DNA of 64,000 nt, from positions 248,001 to 312,000 of the forward strand of contig NZ_SDWT01000001.1 of NCBI RefSeq assembly GCF_004137255.1. The letters are read 5' to 3'. The notes below the pieces were generated by a model, which worked only from the letters and a program-made list of their open reading frames with translations, did not search any database and had not been told where the DNA came from. This stretch comes from Nocardioides oleivorans. Its GTDB lineage: Bacteria > Actinomycetota > Actinomycetes > Propionibacteriales > Nocardioidaceae. Position 1 is the stretch's first letter; the number at the start of each line of letters is the position of its first letter. The position numbers were made by a program, and so were the translations under genes. Positions 17,704 to 26,050 of this stretch are shown here, in pieces.

Positions 17704-19410
17704 GTGACTGACACCCGCACGATCGATGCCCTGTGCGACGCCTTCGTCGACGACTACTGCGCGCTCGACCCGCTGACCGCCACCTCGATCGGGGTGGCCG
17801 GCCACGAGCACGAGATGACCGACTACTCCCCCGCCGGGTTCGACGCGCGCGAGGCGCTCGTCCGGCAGGTCGTGGCCGCCGTCGAGGCGGCGACCCCGGT
17901 CGACGACCGCGAGGCCGCGGCCCGGGACGCCTTCCTCGAGCGGAACCGCCTGGAGATCGAGCTCGAGGAGGCGGGCGTCAACCGCTCGCGCATGTCGGTC
18001 CTGTGGAGCCCGCTCCACGAGGTCCGCGGGGTCTTCGACCTGATGCCGACCGAGGGCGAGGAGGCCGTCGCCGCGATCGCCGCCCGCCTCGCGCTCGTGC
18101 CCACCGCGCTCGAGGGGCTGCGCGTGACGCTGTCCGACGAGGCGCGCAAGGGCAACGTCGTCGCCTCGCGGCAGTACGCCGAGGTGGCCGAGCAGGTGCG
18201 TCGCTGGACCGGCCAGGTCGGCGAGGCCGGCGACTTCTACCTCGGCCTGGTCGACCGGCTCGATCCCGCTGACGCAGGAGAGCGCGACCCGGCCGAGCTC
18301 CGTGCGCTCGCGGGTGCGGCGAGCGCGGCCACAGCGTCGTTCGGGCTCTTCCTCAGCGACGAGCTCGAGCCGCAGGGCCTGGACAAGGAGGGCGTCGGCC
18401 GCGAGGTCTACGCGCTGGCCAGCCGCTACTTCCTCGGCGCCGAGGTCGACCTCGACGAGACCTACGCCTGGGGCTGGACCGAGCTCCAGCGGCTCTCCGA
18501 CCTGATGCACGCCACGGCCGACCGGATCGAGGCCGGCGCCGACGTCGACGGGGCCGTCGCCCACCTCGACGCCGACCCGACCCGCGTGGTCCACGGGCGC
18601 GAGGAGTTCCGCGACTGGATGCAGGCCCTGGCCGACCGCACGATCGCCGCGATGGCCGACGTGCACTTCGACATCCCCGAGCCGATCCGCCGGATCGAGT
18701 GCATGCTCGCGCCGACCAACGACGGCGGCATCTACTACACCGGTCCGTCGGAGGACTTCGAGCGCCCCGGCCGCATGTGGTGGTCGGTGCCCGACGGCAT
18801 CGAGGACTTCCACCCGTGGCGCGAGGTGACGACCGTCTTCCACGAGGGCGTGCCCGGCCACCACCTGCAGGTCGCGCAGACGGCGTACCGCTCCGACATG
18901 CTCAACCGCTGGCAGCGGCTGATGTGCTGGTGCAGCGGCCACGGCGAGGGCTGGGCGCTCTACGCCGAGCGGCTGATGGAGGAGCTCGGCTTCCTCGACG
19001 ACCCGGCCGACCTGCTCGGCATGCTCGACGGCCAGTCGCTGCGCGCGGCCCGCGTGATCGTCGACATCGGCATGCACCTCGAGCTCACCATCCCCGAGGA
19101 CAACCGGCTCGGTGCGGGCGGCACCGCGTTCCACCCCGGCGAGACCTGGACGCCCGAGCTCGGCCTGGAGTTCATGCGGCTGCACTGCCGGATGGACGAC
19201 GAGTTCATCCAGTTCGAGGTCAAGCGCTATCTCGGCCTCCCTGGTCAGGCGCCGTCCTACAAGGTCGGCGAGCGGATCTGGCTCGAGGCGCGCGCCGGCG
19301 TGCAGGAGCGCCAGGGCGACGCCTTCGACCTCAAGGCCTTCCACCGCGAGGCGCTGGACCTCGGCTCGCTCGGGCTCGACCCGCTGCGTGCGGCACTGGA
19401 GCGCCTGTGA
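17704..19410 (+). CDS. DUF885 family protein, probable zinc metallopeptidase
   Basis: 568-aa protein of the DUF885 family, long helical proteins predicted to be zinc-dependent carboxypeptidase-like enzymes. The metal site is visible as His380-Glu381 and His386-His387 in HEGVPGHH, with a later GHGEGWALYAERLM near 411-425 that supplies the third ligand in the family. No signal peptide, so cytosolic. Substrate unknown. The GTG at 17704 follows a -10 hexamer by 7 nt. Its stop overlaps the maf start by 4 nt, so the two are cotranscribed. Confidence 0.83.
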   Translation: MTDTRTIDALCDAFVDDYCALDPLTATSIGVAGHEHEMTDYSPAGFDAREALVRQVVAAVEAATPVDDREAAARDAFLERNRLEIELEEAGVNRSRMSVLWSPLHEVRGVFDLMPTEGEEAVAAIAARLALVPTALEGLRVTLSDEARKGNVVASRQYAEVAEQVRRWTGQVGEAGDFYLGLVDRLDPADAGERDPAELRALAGAASAATASFGLFLSDELEPQGLDKEGVGREVYALASRYFLGAEVDLDETYAWGWTELQRLSDLMHATADRIEAGADVDGAVAHLDADPTRVVHGREEFRDWMQALADRTIAAMADVHFDIPEPIRRIECMLAPTNDGGIYYTGPSEDFERPGRMWWSVPDGIEDFHPWREVTTVFHEGVPGHHLQVAQTAYRSDMLNRWQRLMCWCSGHGEGWALYAERLMEELGFLDDPADLLGMLDGQSLRAARVIVDIGMHLELTIPEDNRLGAGGTAFHPGETWTPELGLEFMRLHCRMDDEFIQFEVKRYLGLPGQAPSYKVGERIWLEARAGVQERQGDAFDLKAFHREALDLGSLGLDPLRAALERL

Positions 19411-20003
19411 CGGTGCTGGTCCTCGCGTCGGCCTCGCCGGCGCGCCTCGCCACCCTCCGCAGCGCCGGCATCGAGCCGACCGTCGTCGTGAGCGGGGTCG
19501 ACGAGTCCCAGCTGGCCGGCCTGCCCCCGGCCGAGCTCGCGCTCCAGCTCGCCGAGCTCAAGTGCGCGGCGGTCGCGGCGCGTGACGACCTGCCGTCCGA
19601 CGCCCTCGTCCTCGGCTGCGACTCGGTGCTCGAGCTCGACGGCGAGGCGCACGGCAAGCCGCACGACCCCGAGGAGGCGAGGCGTCGCTGGCGATCCATG
19701 CGGGGTCGGTCCGGGGTGCTGCACAGCGGGCACTGCCTGCGCGACGTGGCGACCGGGCGGGTGGCCGCGGCGACGGGTTCGACCCTCGTGCACTTCGCCG
19801 ACGTGACCGACGACGAGATCGACGCCTACGTCGCCACCGGCGAGCCGCTGGAGGTCGCCGGAGCGTTCACGATCGACGGGATCGGGGGTGCGTTCGTCAG
19901 CGGGATCGAGGGCGACCACCACAACGTCGTCGGCGTCAGCCTGCCCCTCCTCCGCGAGCTCGTGGTCGAACTCGGGCACGGGTGGCCGGATCTGTGGACG
20001 TGA
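19407..20003 (+). CDS. maf: Maf family nucleotide pyrophosphatase
   Basis: 198-aa Maf protein, a house-cleaning nucleoside triphosphate pyrophosphatase acting on non-canonical or excess nucleotides (dTTP/UTP or m7GTP types) and linked to septum inhibition in some bacteria. Seen: LASASPARL at 5-13, ELAEQ-like ELALQLAELKCAAV, LGCDSVLELDG with the catalytic Asp, and the C-terminal IDGIGGAFVSGIEGDHHNVVG. GTG at 19407 overlaps the upstream stop (GTGA). Next to accE in most actinobacteria. Confidence 0.93.
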   Translation: MTVLVLASASPARLATLRSAGIEPTVVVSGVDESQLAGLPPAELALQLAELKCAAVAARDDLPSDALVLGCDSVLELDGEAHGKPHDPEEARRRWRSMRGRSGVLHSGHCLRDVATGRVAAATGSTLVHFADVTDDEIDAYVATGEPLEVAGAFTIDGIGGAFVSGIEGDHHNVVGVSLPLLRELVVELGHGWPDLWT

Positions 20004-20008
20004 CCGGC

Positions 20009-20014
20009 TAGCAT
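20009..20014 (+). promoter_or_regulatory. Leaderless -10 element of the CDP-alcohol phosphatidyltransferase gene
   Basis: TAGCAT followed by 8 nt and the GTG at 20023. Confidence 0.45.
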
Positions 20015-20022
20015 TCCGGACC

Positions 20023-20673
20023 GTGGGGAGCGGGTCGGGAGTGGCGTCGAAGCAGGTCGTGGCACAGCCGGACCCGGATCCCGACGACCGCTATGGCGTT
20101 CGCGACGAGCGGCTCCTGACCGGCGCGACCGTCATCACGGCGGTCCGCACGATCGCCTCGGTCGTCCTCGCGGCCACCGCGGCCCACCAGGAGAGCCTGA
20201 CCCTGCTGGTGGTCGCGCTCGGCGTCTACTGGGTCGGCGACATGCTCGACGGGTTCTACGCGCGGGTGCGCGACTGCGAGACCCGGATCGGCGCGGTGCT
20301 CGACATCATGTGCGACCGGCTCAACGCCGCCGCCTTCTACATCGGGCTCGCCTGGCTGCAGCCCGACCTGTCGCCGGCGATCTTCGTCTACCTCGCCGAG
20401 TTCATGGTGATCGACTGCTTCCTGTCGATCGCGTTCCTGGCCTGGCCGGTGCGCAGCCCCAACTACTTCTTCGTCATCGACCGCCCGATCTGGCTGTGGA
20501 ACTGGTCGAAGCCCGCCAAGGCGGTCAACAGCGCGCTCTTCGCGGTGCTGCTGCTCGTGACCGGCTGGATGTGGGTCGGCCTGGTGATCGCGACTGCGCT
20601 CCTGGTGCTGAAGTGCGTCTCGCTGCACCGGCTGGTGCGGATCGGGCTGCCGGTGCCGGGACACCGCGCCTGA
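20023..20673 (+). CDS. CDP-alcohol phosphatidyltransferase family protein
   Basis: 216-aa integral membrane enzyme that transfers a phosphatidyl group from CDP-diacylglycerol to an alcohol (or a related reaction). The complete catalytic motif DG-x2-AR-x8-G-x3-D-x3-D is visible from DMLDGFYAR through LDIMCDRLN (about 75-100). Roughly six membrane segments follow or flank it. The alcohol substrate (glycerol phosphate, inositol phosphate, serine) cannot be told from the motif. The GTG at 20023 follows a -10; a GTG at 20041 is an alternative. The next gene starts in the stop codon (TGATG), so the two membrane proteins are coupled. Confidence 0.85.
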   Translation: MGSGSGVASKQVVAQPDPDPDDRYGVRDERLLTGATVITAVRTIASVVLAATAAHQESLTLLVVALGVYWVGDMLDGFYARVRDCETRIGAVLDIMCDRLNAAAFYIGLAWLQPDLSPAIFVYLAEFMVIDCFLSIAFLAWPVRSPNYFFVIDRPIWLWNWSKPAKAVNSALFAVLLLVTGWMWVGLVIATALLVLKCVSLHRLVRIGLPVPGHRA

Positions 20674-21137
20674 TGGTCCTGTTCTGGAGCGTGCTCGGCG
20701 CGTCGATCGGCTCGGCCCTCCTCCCCCTCATCAACATCGAGGCGATCCTCGCCGTGGCCGTCAGCCAGGCACCCAGCCACGCGTGGGGCCTGGTCGTCGC
20801 CGCGACCGTGGGCCAGATGCTCGGCAAGGTCCTCTGGTACTGGGGCGGCATGCACGTCGAGCGCGCCCCCTGGGTCAACCGGCAGCTGCAGAAGCCCAAG
20901 GCCAAGGCGTCGCTCGACACGTGGCACGAGCGCGCCGAAGGCCGGCCGTGGTTCACGGCCGGCCTCCTCTTCGCGTCGGCGTTCAGCGGTTTCCCGCCGT
21001 ACGCCGTCACCGCCGTGCTCGCCGGCGTCCTCCGGGTGCCGATGTGGATCTTCCTGGTCACCGGCACCCTCGGACGCGGGCTGCGGTTCTGGGTGGTCGT
21101 CTACGGCGCCTCGTCGATCCTGGGGCTCTTCTCCTGA
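20673..21137 (+). CDS. Small integral membrane protein, VTT/YqaA-like
   Basis: 154-aa membrane protein with hydrophobic segments near 3-25, 32-55, 92-115 and 122-150. The arrangement (LPLINIEAILAVAV; GQMLGKVLWYWGGMH; ASAFSGFPPYAVTAVLAGVLRVP; GTLGRGLRFW) resembles the VTT/SNARE-associated (DedA, YqaA) fold, whose members scramble or transport lipids; assignment is tentative. Translationally coupled to the CDP-alcohol phosphatidyltransferase, which suggests a joint role in membrane lipids. Ends before a tandem-repeat region that separates it from a convergent ABC permease gene. Confidence 0.62.
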   Translation: MVLFWSVLGASIGSALLPLINIEAILAVAVSQAPSHAWGLVVAATVGQMLGKVLWYWGGMHVERAPWVNRQLQKPKAKASLDTWHERAEGRPWFTAGLLFASAFSGFPPYAVTAVLAGVLRVPMWIFLVTGTLGRGLRFWVVVYGASSILGLFS

Positions 21138-21153
21138 GGCTCCGGTCCGACCC

Positions 21154-21199
21154 TCCTGCGTCGGTCCTGCGTCGGGTCCTGCGTCGGGTCCTGCGTCGG
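21154..21199. repeat. Four tandem copies of an 11-bp unit between convergent genes
   Basis: TCCTGCGTCGG occurs at 21154-21164, 21165-21175, 21177-21187 and 21189-21199, the last two preceded by one extra G. The array fills the space between the ends of two converging genes. No hairpin or ORF explains it. Confidence 0.8.
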
Positions 21200-21213
21200 T
21201 GCGACCGCCCTGG

Positions 21214-22425
21214 CTACTCGGCGCTCGACCAGGCCTGGCGCAGCGAGACCCGGCCGCCGGTCTGGAGCAGCGCGCGGCGGTAGAGCCGCTCGCCGACCAT
21301 CACCGTGACCGCGGCGAAGACGGCCAGCAGGCCCAGCGCGACCAGCGGCTCCCACCAGTCGACGCCGCCGGCGAGGATCCGCTTGGGCATCACGACCGCC
21401 GACACCGGCGGGATGAAGGAGGCGATGACCTGGCCGCGGCCGTCGAGCGAGAGCCCACCGAAGAACATCGCCAGCATCAGCATGGTCAACGGCGTGGACG
21501 TGGCCTGGAGGTCCTCGGTGCGCGAGGCGAGCGACCCGGCGACCGCCCAGAGGCAGGCCAGCGCGATGAACCCGGCGAGGAAGAACCCGATGAACCACAC
21601 GGTCGGCCCCGACAGGGCCGGGACGTAGGACTTGTACGGCGTGAAGGTCAGCCCGATGAGACCCACCGCGACGTAGACCAGGAGCTGCACCACGGCCAGA
21701 GCCGTGTTGCCGAGGACCTTGCCGGCGAGCAGGTGCCGCAGCGGGATGGCGGCGGCGATGATCTCGACGATGCGGCTCTGCTTCTCCTCGATCACCGACG
21801 ACGCGAGCTGCATGCCGAAGATGAGTGCGGCGAAGTAGAACAGGAAGACGAAGACGAAGCCGACCGCCTCGGCCACGTTCGCCTTCTCGGCGTCGCCGCG
21901 CAGGAAGTCCGTCGAGACGGTGGAGCCCTCCTCGAGCGCCTCGACCGACGAGCCGACGGCGGAGGCGTTGTCGGCCAGCACCTGCTGGCGTACGACGCTC
22001 TCGACGACCGTGGTCAGCGAGCCCTGCTCGCTGGAGTCGGAGGTCAGCTGCCAGCCGTCGTCCGTCGGGTGCAGCCAGGCGTCGACGTCCTCGTCGCCCA
22101 GCGCGGCCTTCGCGGCGTCCTCGTCGTCGACCTCGACGAGCGTGACGTTGACCTTGTCGTCGACGGCCGAGGCGTTGTCGGCGACGAGCGTGGCCATCGC
22201 GACGGCGTCCGGCGTGGCGGCCAGGTCGTAGTCGCTGGTGCGCCCGTCCTGCCAGGCGGTGAAGCCGATGAACCCGACGAGCATCACCACCATCAGCACG
22301 GTGCCGATGAGGAACGACTTGTCGGTGATCCGCGAGACGACCTCGCGGCGGGTCACGAGGAGCCAGCCGGGCTCGCCGCCCTGTCGGTCGCTGCGCTGGG
22401 TGTGGTCGTTGCCTGCGGTGCTCAT
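21214..22425 (-). CDS. ABC transporter permease (NatB/ABC-2 type exporter)
   Basis: 403-aa ABC-2 family permease. One transmembrane helix near residues 37-57, then an extracytoplasmic domain of about 110 residues (DYDLAATPDAVAM through EEGSTVSTDFL), then five to six helices in the C-terminal half. This matches NatB-like exporters, which export ions, drugs or peptides. A conserved VIEEKQSRIVEI cytoplasmic loop is present. ATG at 22425 overlaps the ATPase stop (ATGA). It completes a histidine kinase-response regulator-ATPase-permease cassette on the minus strand, a layout common for envelope-stress or antibiotic efflux. Confidence 0.87.
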   Translation of the reverse strand: MSTAGNDHTQRSDRQGGEPGWLLVTRREVVSRITDKSFLIGTVLMVVMLVGFIGFTAWQDGRTSDYDLAATPDAVAMATLVADNASAVDDKVNVTLVEVDDEDAAKAALGDEDVDAWLHPTDDGWQLTSDSSEQGSLTTVVESVVRQQVLADNASAVGSSVEALEEGSTVSTDFLRGDAEKANVAEAVGFVFVFLFYFAALIFGMQLASSVIEEKQSRIVEIIAAAIPLRHLLAGKVLGNTALAVVQLLVYVAVGLIGLTFTPYKSYVPALSGPTVWFIGFFLAGFIALACLWAVAGSLASRTEDLQATSTPLTMLMLAMFFGGLSLDGRGQVIASFIPPVSAVVMPKRILAGGVDWWEPLVALGLLAVFAAVTVMVGERLYRRALLQTGGRVSLRQAWSSAE

Positions 22426-23303
22426 GCCGTGGCCTCCCGGTAGATCTCGCTGAGCGCCGGGCGCACCCGGACGAACTCGTGGACTGCGCCGCGGCTGGTG
22501 GCCTCGGCGATGAGGTGCTGCTCGGCCCCGTCCTCCTGCACCTCGACGAGGGCGGTGGTGCCGTCGAGGTCGAGCACGTCGAGCCCGCGCAGGTCGCGGA
22601 CCCAACCGGCGTCGCCGCCGAGGACGAGTCGGAAGCGCGGCACCCCCGCGTCGCGCAGCTCCGACACCGACCCGGCGGCGACCCGGCGGCCCTGGGACAG
22701 CACGACCAGGCGGTCGCACAGTCGCTCGACGAGGTCGAGCTGGTGGCTGGAGAAGAGGACCGGGACGTCGTCGCGGGTGTACTCCCGCAGCAGGTCGACC
22801 ATCGAGTCGACGGCGATCGGGTCGAGGCCGGAGAACGGCTCGTCGAGGATCAGCGCGACCGGCTTCGGCAGCACGGAGGCGATGATCTGCACCCGCTGCT
22901 GGTTGCCCAGCGACAGCTTCTCGAGGTGGTCCTTGGTCCGCTCGCCGAGGCCGAACCGCTCGAGCAGCTCCTGCACCGCGGCCCGTGCCTCGGTGCGCCC
23001 CATGCCCTTGAGCTGGGCGACGTACACCAGCTGGTCGAGGATCGGCTGCTTCGGGTACAGGCCCCGCTCCTCCGGCATGTAGCCGAACGAGCGACGGTCC
23101 AGCCGGGTGATCGGCCGGCCCTGCCACAGCACCTCGCCCTCGTCGATGCCGAGCACGCCCATGACCATCCGCATGGTCGTGGTCTTGCCCGCACCGTTGC
23201 CGCCGACGAAGCCCGTCATCAGCCCCGACGGCACCTCGAAGGACACGTGGTCGACGGCGGTGTTCTCGCCGAACCGCCTGGTCAGCTCTCGGATCTCCAA
23301 CAT
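22422..23303 (-). CDS. ABC transporter ATP-binding protein (NatA-like)
   Basis: 293-aa ATPase. Walker A GGNGAGKT at 34-41, Q-loop region near 75-85 (FGYMPEERGLYP), signature LSLGNQQRVQ, Walker B ALILDEPFSGLDP and switch His in SSHQLD are all present. The degenerate signature with GNQQ and the C-terminal 80-residue extension are typical of NatA/DrrA-type exporter ATPases. It energises the overlapping permease. Its own -10 (TAGCGT, 7 nt before the ATG) lies in an 81-bp gap with repeated elements, so it may also be expressed apart from the kinase genes. Confidence 0.92.
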   Translation of the reverse strand: MLEIRELTRRFGENTAVDHVSFEVPSGLMTGFVGGNGAGKTTTMRMVMGVLGIDEGEVLWQGRPITRLDRRSFGYMPEERGLYPKQPILDQLVYVAQLKGMGRTEARAAVQELLERFGLGERTKDHLEKLSLGNQQRVQIIASVLPKPVALILDEPFSGLDPIAVDSMVDLLREYTRDDVPVLFSSHQLDLVERLCDRLVVLSQGRRVAAGSVSELRDAGVPRFRLVLGGDAGWVRDLRGLDVLDLDGTTALVEVQEDGAEQHLIAEATSRGAVHEFVRVRPALSEIYREATA

Positions 23304-23310
23304 GGCTCCG

Positions 23311-23383
23311 ACGCTAGGCCGGTGCGACCCTCGTGGGATCCCCCGTGAGACGGAACCTCCGGGGGGAGGTGCGACCCTCCTGG
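23311..23383 (-). promoter_or_regulatory. Promoter of the ABC exporter genes with two 16-bp direct repeats
   Basis: -10 TAGCGT (23311-23316) is 7 nt before the ATPase ATG. Two direct repeats, GGTGCGACCCTCGTGG (23321-23336) and GGTGCGACCCTCCTGG (23368-23383), match at 15 of 16 bases; the first fills the -10/-35 spacer, the second is about 57 bp upstream of the start. ACCTCC-4-GGAGGT (23355-23370) adds a short inverted repeat. Binding by the adjacent response regulator is a plausible but untested reading. Confidence 0.45.
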
Positions 23384-23384
23384 G

Positions 23385-24053
23385 TCAGTCCTCCGTCGGG
23401 AGGATGAGTCCGGCCTCGTAGGCGTAGATCACGGCCTGCACCCGGTCGCGCAGGTGGAGCTTGGCGAGCACGTTGGAGACGTGGGTCTTCACGGTCGCCT
23501 CGCCGAGGACCAGCTCGGCGGCGATCTCGCCGTTGGACAGCCCGCGCGCGAGCAGCACCAGCACCTCTCGCTCGCGGGCGGTCAGGTGCGCCAGCTCGGC
23601 GGGTTCGGGCCGGTCCGTCGTGACGTCCTCGCCGGCCATCCGTCCGATGACCCGGCGGGTGACCTCCGGAGCCAGGAGCGCGTGCCCGCGCCCGGCCGCG
23701 CGTACGGCGTCGAGGAGCTGCTCCGGGCCGGCGTTCTTCAGCAAGAAGCCGCTCGCACCTGCCTGCAGCGCGTCGAAAAGGTAGTCGTCGCGGTCGAAGG
23801 TCGTCACGATCACGACGTGCCCGAGGTCGTCGGCCACGAGGTGGCGGGTGGCCTCGATGCCGTCCATGCGCGGCATCTGGACGTCCATCAGCACCACGTC
23901 GGGCCGCGTCGCGCGGGCCTGCTCGATCGCCGCCAGCCCGTCGGCGGCCTCGCCGACGACCTCGATGTCGTCCTCGACGGACAGCACCATCGCGAAGCCC
24001 GAGCGGACCATCGCGTGGTCGTCGACCAGGAGGACCCTCAGCACGTCGCTCAT
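23385..24053 (-). CDS. LuxR/NarL-family response regulator
   Basis: 222-aa response regulator. Receiver domain with acidic pair Asp11-Asp12, phosphoacceptor Asp57 (VVLMDVQMP), Thr near 85 (VTTFD) and Lys near 105 (FLLKNA), then a NarL-type HTH (LTAREREVLVLLARGLSNGEI, recognition helix TVKTHVSNVLAKL). It is phosphorylated by the histidine kinase whose gene overlaps its start by 4 nt. The likely target is the ABC exporter operon immediately downstream. Confidence 0.93.
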   Translation of the reverse strand: MSDVLRVLLVDDHAMVRSGFAMVLSVEDDIEVVGEAADGLAAIEQARATRPDVVLMDVQMPRMDGIEATRHLVADDLGHVVIVTTFDRDDYLFDALQAGASGFLLKNAGPEQLLDAVRAAGRGHALLAPEVTRRVIGRMAGEDVTTDRPEPAELAHLTAREREVLVLLARGLSNGEIAAELVLGEATVKTHVSNVLAKLHLRDRVQAVIYAYEAGLILPTED

Positions 24054-25372
24054 GCGTTCACCACCAGCGGGTAGCGCACGCGTACCCGGTAGCCACCCGT
24101 CACCCGCGGCCCGATGTCGACCTGGCCGCCGTGCGTCGCGGCACGCTCCCGGATGCCGAGCTGGCCGAGCCCGCTGCCGGAGGTGCCGTGGCGCGGGCGA
24201 CCGTTGTCGACGACCTCCACCTCGGCGTACGCCCCCGCCGGCGACTCGTCGATGCGTACGACGACCGAGACGGTGTCGGCGGTCGAGTGCCGGCGGACGT
24301 TGGTCAGCGCCTCCTGGACCGTGCGGTAGACCGCCAGCCCGACCCCGCGCGAGAGCCGGCACGCCGCATCGGGCTGAGCCTCGACGACGTCGAGGTTCAC
24401 CGCCAGGCCCTGCCCGCCGATCTCGGCGACGAGGTCGGGGAGGTCGCGCACGCCGGCGTCGGTCGTCCGCTCGGTGCGCTCCGCCGTGCCCTCCCGCAGC
24501 GTGCCGAGGAGGTGGCGCATCTGGGTGACCGCCTCGCGCGAGGCGTCCTCGACGTTGGACAGGGCGGTGCGCGCGGCGTCGGGGTCGCGGTCGAGCACCC
24601 GGCGCGCGGCTCCTGCCTGGATGCCCATGGCCGAGACCCCGTGCGCGACGACGTCGTGGAGGTCGCGCGCGATGCGGAGGCGCTCGTCGACGACGGCCTG
24701 GTCGCGCAGCCGCCCGGCTTGCGCCGTGATCGTGGCGGCCTGCTCCTCGAGCCTGCCCCGCTGCCGGGCGGCCCGCCAGGAGACGCCACCGCCGATGATC
24801 GCGCCGCCGAAGTAGATGATGTTCACGAGCAGGGTGATCGCGATCGCCGCCGGGATCGGCGGGAAGAGGCCGATGTGCTCCGAGAGCTCCTCGTCGTCGA
24901 GCCAGTCCTGCACGGACGAGCCGAGGGCGAACTGCCAGGTGATCCAGGCGAACATGAACAGCACGATCAGGCCCATCACGAGGACCATCGCGCGCCGGTC
25001 GCGGGCCCACGCGACGCCGCTGAGGATGGCGGTGAAGTAGATGATCTGCAGCGACATCTGGCCCATCACCTCGGGCATCGTGACGCCGGCGACGAACATG
25101 TGGAGCGAGGCCACGAGCGCGACCGTCAGCGGCCAGCGGCGGCGTCCGAGCAGCAGGACCGCACCGCTCGACACGGCGAGCCACTGCAGCCAGACCGGGA
25201 CGTCGGTGTGCGAGAACCCTCCGGCGCTCCTGACCAGCTCGAGCGCCAGCAGGCTCACCGCCCCGACGACCGCGGCGAGCACGACGTCGCTCCGGCCGAT
25301 CGCGGGCCGAGGACGCTCGAAGGCGTCGTCCACGCCGAACCAGTCGAGCAGGCGCGTGGTCGGGCGGGGCAT
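24050..25372 (-). CDS. Sensor histidine kinase (HisKA_3/DesK-type)
   Basis: 440-aa membrane kinase. Five to six transmembrane helices between residues 28 and 200 with almost no extracytoplasmic loop, so it probably senses the membrane itself. A coiled-coil follows (205-232), then the HisKA_3 dimerisation domain with phosphorylated His239 in RDLHDVVAHG, and an HATPase domain with QEALTNVRRHS and VVDNGR and GQLGIRERA. It pairs with the NarL-type regulator downstream. Same architecture as LiaS/DesK kinases next to ABC exporters. Confidence 0.92.
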   Translation of the reverse strand: MPRPTTRLLDWFGVDDAFERPRPAIGRSDVVLAAVVGAVSLLALELVRSAGGFSHTDVPVWLQWLAVSSGAVLLLGRRRWPLTVALVASLHMFVAGVTMPEVMGQMSLQIIYFTAILSGVAWARDRRAMVLVMGLIVLFMFAWITWQFALGSSVQDWLDDEELSEHIGLFPPIPAAIAITLLVNIIYFGGAIIGGGVSWRAARQRGRLEEQAATITAQAGRLRDQAVVDERLRIARDLHDVVAHGVSAMGIQAGAARRVLDRDPDAARTALSNVEDASREAVTQMRHLLGTLREGTAERTERTTDAGVRDLPDLVAEIGGQGLAVNLDVVEAQPDAACRLSRGVGLAVYRTVQEALTNVRRHSTADTVSVVVRIDESPAGAYAEVEVVDNGRPRHGTSGSGLGQLGIRERAATHGGQVDIGPRVTGGYRVRVRYPLVVNA

Positions 25373-25378
25373 GGGCCG

Positions 25379-25384
25379 AGACTA
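25379..25384 (-). promoter_or_regulatory. Leaderless -10 element of the kinase-regulator-exporter cassette
   Basis: TAGTCT on the minus strand, 6 nt before the ATG at 25372. Confidence 0.5.
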
Positions 25385-25434
25385 GATCGCCCCGCCCGAC
25401 CGCGGATCCGTCGGGAGGGGGAGATCATGCAGGC

Positions 25435-25938
25435 ATGGGTGCGCTGAACTTCCTCGTCGAAGGCGTGACCGGCACGGGCAAGACGTCGGTGTGCCACGAG
25501 CTGCGTCGGCGCGGGTACGACGCCGTCAACGGCGACACCGACCTCGCGATCCGCCTCTCCCCCGGGCTCGTGCCCACCTCGGCCGAGGACGTGCACGGCA
25601 ACCACGGCTGGGATGCGACCCTCGTGCGATCGCTCGCCGCCGACCGGGCCGCGCGGTTCACGTTCTTCTGCGGCGGCTCCCGCAACTCGGCGAGCTTCCT
25701 CGACGTGTTCGACGCGGTGTTCGTGCTGGAGATCGACCGCGCGACCCTCCTGCGCCGGCTCGACGCCCGGGCTGACGACGACTGGGGATCGACGCCGGAG
25801 CAGCGCGACCTGGTGCTGCGCCTCCACGCGACCGGCGACGACGTACCTCCCGGCATGGCGATCGACGCGACCGCGCCGCTCGAGACGGTCGTGGACGAGC
25901 TCCTGACGGCGGCGAAGGCCTTCGCGGATCGGCGCTGA
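25435..25938 (+). CDS. P-loop nucleoside/shikimate kinase-like ATPase
   Basis: 167-aa P-loop protein with Walker A GVTGTGKTS at residues 10-18 and the size and helix-strand pattern of small kinases (shikimate/gluconate/adenylate type). An acidic NGDTDLAIR follows the first helix, the position of substrate-contacting residues. The LID region (LRRLDARADDDWG) contains arginines. Substrate unknown; similar stand-alone ATPases are common in actinobacteria. The ATG at 25435 follows GATCAT by 6 nt. Divergent from the histidine kinase gene. Confidence 0.75.
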   Translation: MGALNFLVEGVTGTGKTSVCHELRRRGYDAVNGDTDLAIRLSPGLVPTSAEDVHGNHGWDATLVRSLAADRAARFTFFCGGSRNSASFLDVFDAVFVLEIDRATLLRRLDARADDDWGSTPEQRDLVLRLHATGDDVPPGMAIDATAPLETVVDELLTAAKAFADRR

Positions 25939-25961
25939 ACCCGCTGGCACCGGGCCACCAA

Positions 25962-25997
25962 CCATCCACAGGCACCCGGAACGGCGACTTGTCCACA
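25962..25997 (+). promoter_or_regulatory. DnaA-box-like pair upstream of the DUF222-HNH gene
   Basis: TTGTCCACA (25989-25997) equals the high-GC actinobacterial DnaA-box consensus; CCATCCACA (25962-25970) is a second weaker match on the same strand, 27 bp away. Two boxes are far too few for an origin; no dnaA or dnaN is nearby. They may mark DnaA control or a recognition sequence of the encoded nuclease. Confidence 0.4.
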
Positions 25998-26050
25998 GCC
26001 GCGGTTCGACGAGGTGTGTCGACGAGGGTGCCCCGTGCTTCGGTGACCGC

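Noticed and set aside
21154..21199. Possible CRISPR array
   Set aside because: Units are 11 bp with 0-1 bp between them; there are no spacers and no cas genes.
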